From NCBI RefSeq assembly GCF_004000765.1, contig NZ_BILW01000003.1:186001-250000 (forward strand): a stretch of DNA of 64,000 bases, given 5' to 3'. The position numbers and the translations under genes were made by a program. This stretch comes from Paenibacillus chondroitinus NBRC 15376 (GTDB lineage Bacteria > Bacillota > Bacilli > Paenibacillales > NBRC-103111). Of this stretch, positions 62,772 through 64,000 are shown in pieces; position 1 is the first letter of the stretch; each line of letters begins with the position of its first letter. The notes beneath the pieces were generated by a model that worked only from the letters and a program-made list of their open reading frames with translations, was not told where the DNA came from and made no database searches.

Positions 62772-63725
62772 TTATCGTAAAACACTTCCGCCATACAAAA
62801 AGCGGTTCTCCCATTGCTTGCCATCGATTGTATCGACACGAACACCGCCGGATTCAACGGAGTACGTATGCAGGATAGATCCATTCCCCAGGTAAAGCCC
62901 TACATGGGTAATCGGCTCTTTGAACGGATCAACACCCACATAATCAGAAGGTTTGCTTCCTTTATAGGAGCTGAAGAACATCAAATCTCCACGTTTTAAT
63001 TTCGTCCAATCCGTACTAACAGGTCCTAAAGAACGCACAAAATTGCCTTGTGCAGCGGAATCACTTGGAACCGAGAAGCGAAGCGCATCCCAGAACATCG
63101 TTTGTACGAAATCAGAGCAGTCAAACGTAGTAGGATCATTTCGAACGGAACCAAACTCATAAGGTGTGCCCAAGTAGACATTCCCGGCTGAAATGACCGC
63201 TTCGATCTCATCCGCAAGTGGCATATTAGGAACGATCACGGAGAAATCAGTGACCATGTATTTGCTGCCTGTGCTTACGTAGCCGCTTGTGCCGTTTGCA
63301 TCCACAATTTTGTACCAACTGTCATTAACCTTATCCGTAATTAAAACTTCTTCACCTTTATTAAGCATGCGAATCACTTTGGAGCTACTATCTGATGAAG
63401 GAAGCGTACGAAAGTTAACGCCATAAATGATTGCTGCATTGCTGACAATTTTTATGTACTTGCTGTTTGTCGATACATAGCCGCTCACGCCTTGTGCATC
63501 CTTGACTTTGTACCAATTGGTTGTCACATAATCCGTTACCGTGACGATTTCGTTCGTTTTCAGCAACCGGATCACATTACTTGACGTGCTCGGCTGATCT
63601 CGAAAACTTACCCCCGATACGATCTGTGCTTTCGTCGAAGCACCTACATCGGCTGAAATCGCTGCCGGTAAAACAAAAGTAAGCGCCAAAACAATCAAGC
63701 TAACAACCAACGACCATTTTTTCAT
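62772..63725 (-). CDS. Secreted SH3-NlpC/P60 cell-wall peptidase
   Basis: A 317-residue secreted hydrolase: signal peptide 1-25, two bacterial SH3 domains (about 31-92 and 96-157), then an NlpC/P60 domain (about 172-317) with catalytic C203 (FDCSDFV), H274 (PITHVGLYLG) and H286 (ILHTYS). Such enzymes cut gamma-D-Glu-diaminopimelate bonds of peptidoglycan peptides. GAGGTTGAGGCG precedes the ATG. Confidence 0.93.
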   Translation of the reverse strand: MKKWSLVVSLIVLALTFVLPAAISADVGASTKAQIVSGVSFRDQPSTSSNVIRLLKTNEIVTVTDYVTTNWYKVKDAQGVSGYVSTNSKYIKIVSNAAIIYGVNFRTLPSSDSSSKVIRMLNKGEEVLITDKVNDSWYKIVDANGTSGYVSTGSKYMVTDFSVIVPNMPLADEIEAVISAGNVYLGTPYEFGSVRNDPTTFDCSDFVQTMFWDALRFSVPSDSAAQGNFVRSLGPVSTDWTKLKRGDLMFFSSYKGSKPSDYVGVDPFKEPITHVGLYLGNGSILHTYSVESGGVRVDTIDGKQWENRFLYGGSVLR

Positions 63726-63873
63726 CGCCTCAACCTCACTTCATGATGTCATATTTTACTTACATACCCTTATTATAGTTTCAGGGGCTGAAGAGCGAAT
63801 ATAGGCGAAAGGTTGCGATTTTTGTCGTTTTTATGTAAATGTCGCATGGCTGCATGCCTATTGACGGCAAGGT

Positions 63874-63999
63874 TTAATTTTCCAACTTTCGAAGCTCGGG
63901 TTTTCTTGTTGGCAGCCAGCAGATCGAGAGGTTAGGGTCATTTTTCAATTTCACGTTGCAGAGTTTCATTTCCCCGTCTTCAAGCTCGATCACCTGCCA
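63874..63999 (-). CDS. Partial gene, C-terminal end of an unknown protein
   Basis: The frame enters from beyond the window end and stops at TAA (63876-63874). The visible 41 residues (WQVIELEDGEMKLCNVKLKN, then CWLPTRKPELRKLEN) are a mixed beta-helix sequence without recognisable motif. Whether it is a real gene depends on sequence beyond 64000. Confidence 0.5.
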   Translation of the reverse strand, partial: WQVIELEDGEMKLCNVKLKNDPNLSICWLPTRKPELRKLEN

Positions 64000-64000
64000 A

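Overview
The window looks like chromosomal DNA of a spore-forming, plant-polysaccharide-degrading Firmicute, most likely Paenibacillus or a close relative. The reasons are near-perfect AGGAGG ribosome binding sites, two spore germination receptor loci, three LplA/LplB/YtcP-type sugar ABC systems, each with its own regulator (two membrane-anchored AraC-type sensors and one ROK repressor), XerS, SigV/RsiV and an ECF41 sigma factor. I see no rRNA, tRNA, transposase, prophage or CRISPR array.

Positions 1-33000 are mainly carbohydrate use. A GH26-like hydrolase and glucarate dehydratase (gudD) meet at a shared hairpin. An alpha/beta hydrolase follows, then a 127-residue unknown gene preceded by a clear c-di-AMP (ydaO/yuaA) riboswitch. 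Three catabolic modules then lie on the minus strand. Module 1 (13660 to 4806): AraC/Cache sensor-regulator, two permeases, binding protein, an unknown 570-residue protein and oligogalacturonate lyase, so probably pectin fragments. Module 2 (24400 to 16875): regulator, two permeases, binding protein and a sulfatase. Module 3 (32963 to 24557): two TIM-barrel epimerases, two permeases, binding protein and three NAD(P)-dependent dehydrogenases, with a divergent ROK repressor. cre-like sites stand before the first gene or transporter of each module. A PAS histidine kinase and a methyltransferase sit between modules 1 and 2. Next to the methyltransferase is a 287-bp tandem repeat (two full copies and a partial third) made almost entirely of nested hairpins.

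Positions 34500-52000 hold two intertwined themes. The first is an electrophile/quinone-type redox set: flavodoxin-fold reductase, TetR, LysR, WrbA, three SDR-like proteins and an AhpD-type carboxymuconolactone decarboxylase homologue. Two of these loci share a TetR-style palindrome and a LysR-type promoter, one copy of which has lost its gene. The second is spore germination: an A-C-D operon with a convergent B gene, and a second A-C-B operon whose C and B genes appear joined by an internal deletion. This second ger operon lies between an ECF41 sigma gene and its likely decarboxylase/epimerase/oxidoreductase targets; both sides carry the same TGTCACA-N16-TGTCTTA promoter. A 5'-truncated sdhC follows the last of these genes.

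Positions 52000-64000 are more housekeeping: a DUF3892-type protein, a three-gene ABC-2 exporter behind a ykkC-class riboswitch with terminator, a coiled-coil protein, SigV-RsiV, XerS, an aldo/keto reductase, a cysteine-rich small protein, a phosphotransferase, a YkuK-like protein, an SH3-NlpC/P60 hydrolase and the end of an unknown gene.
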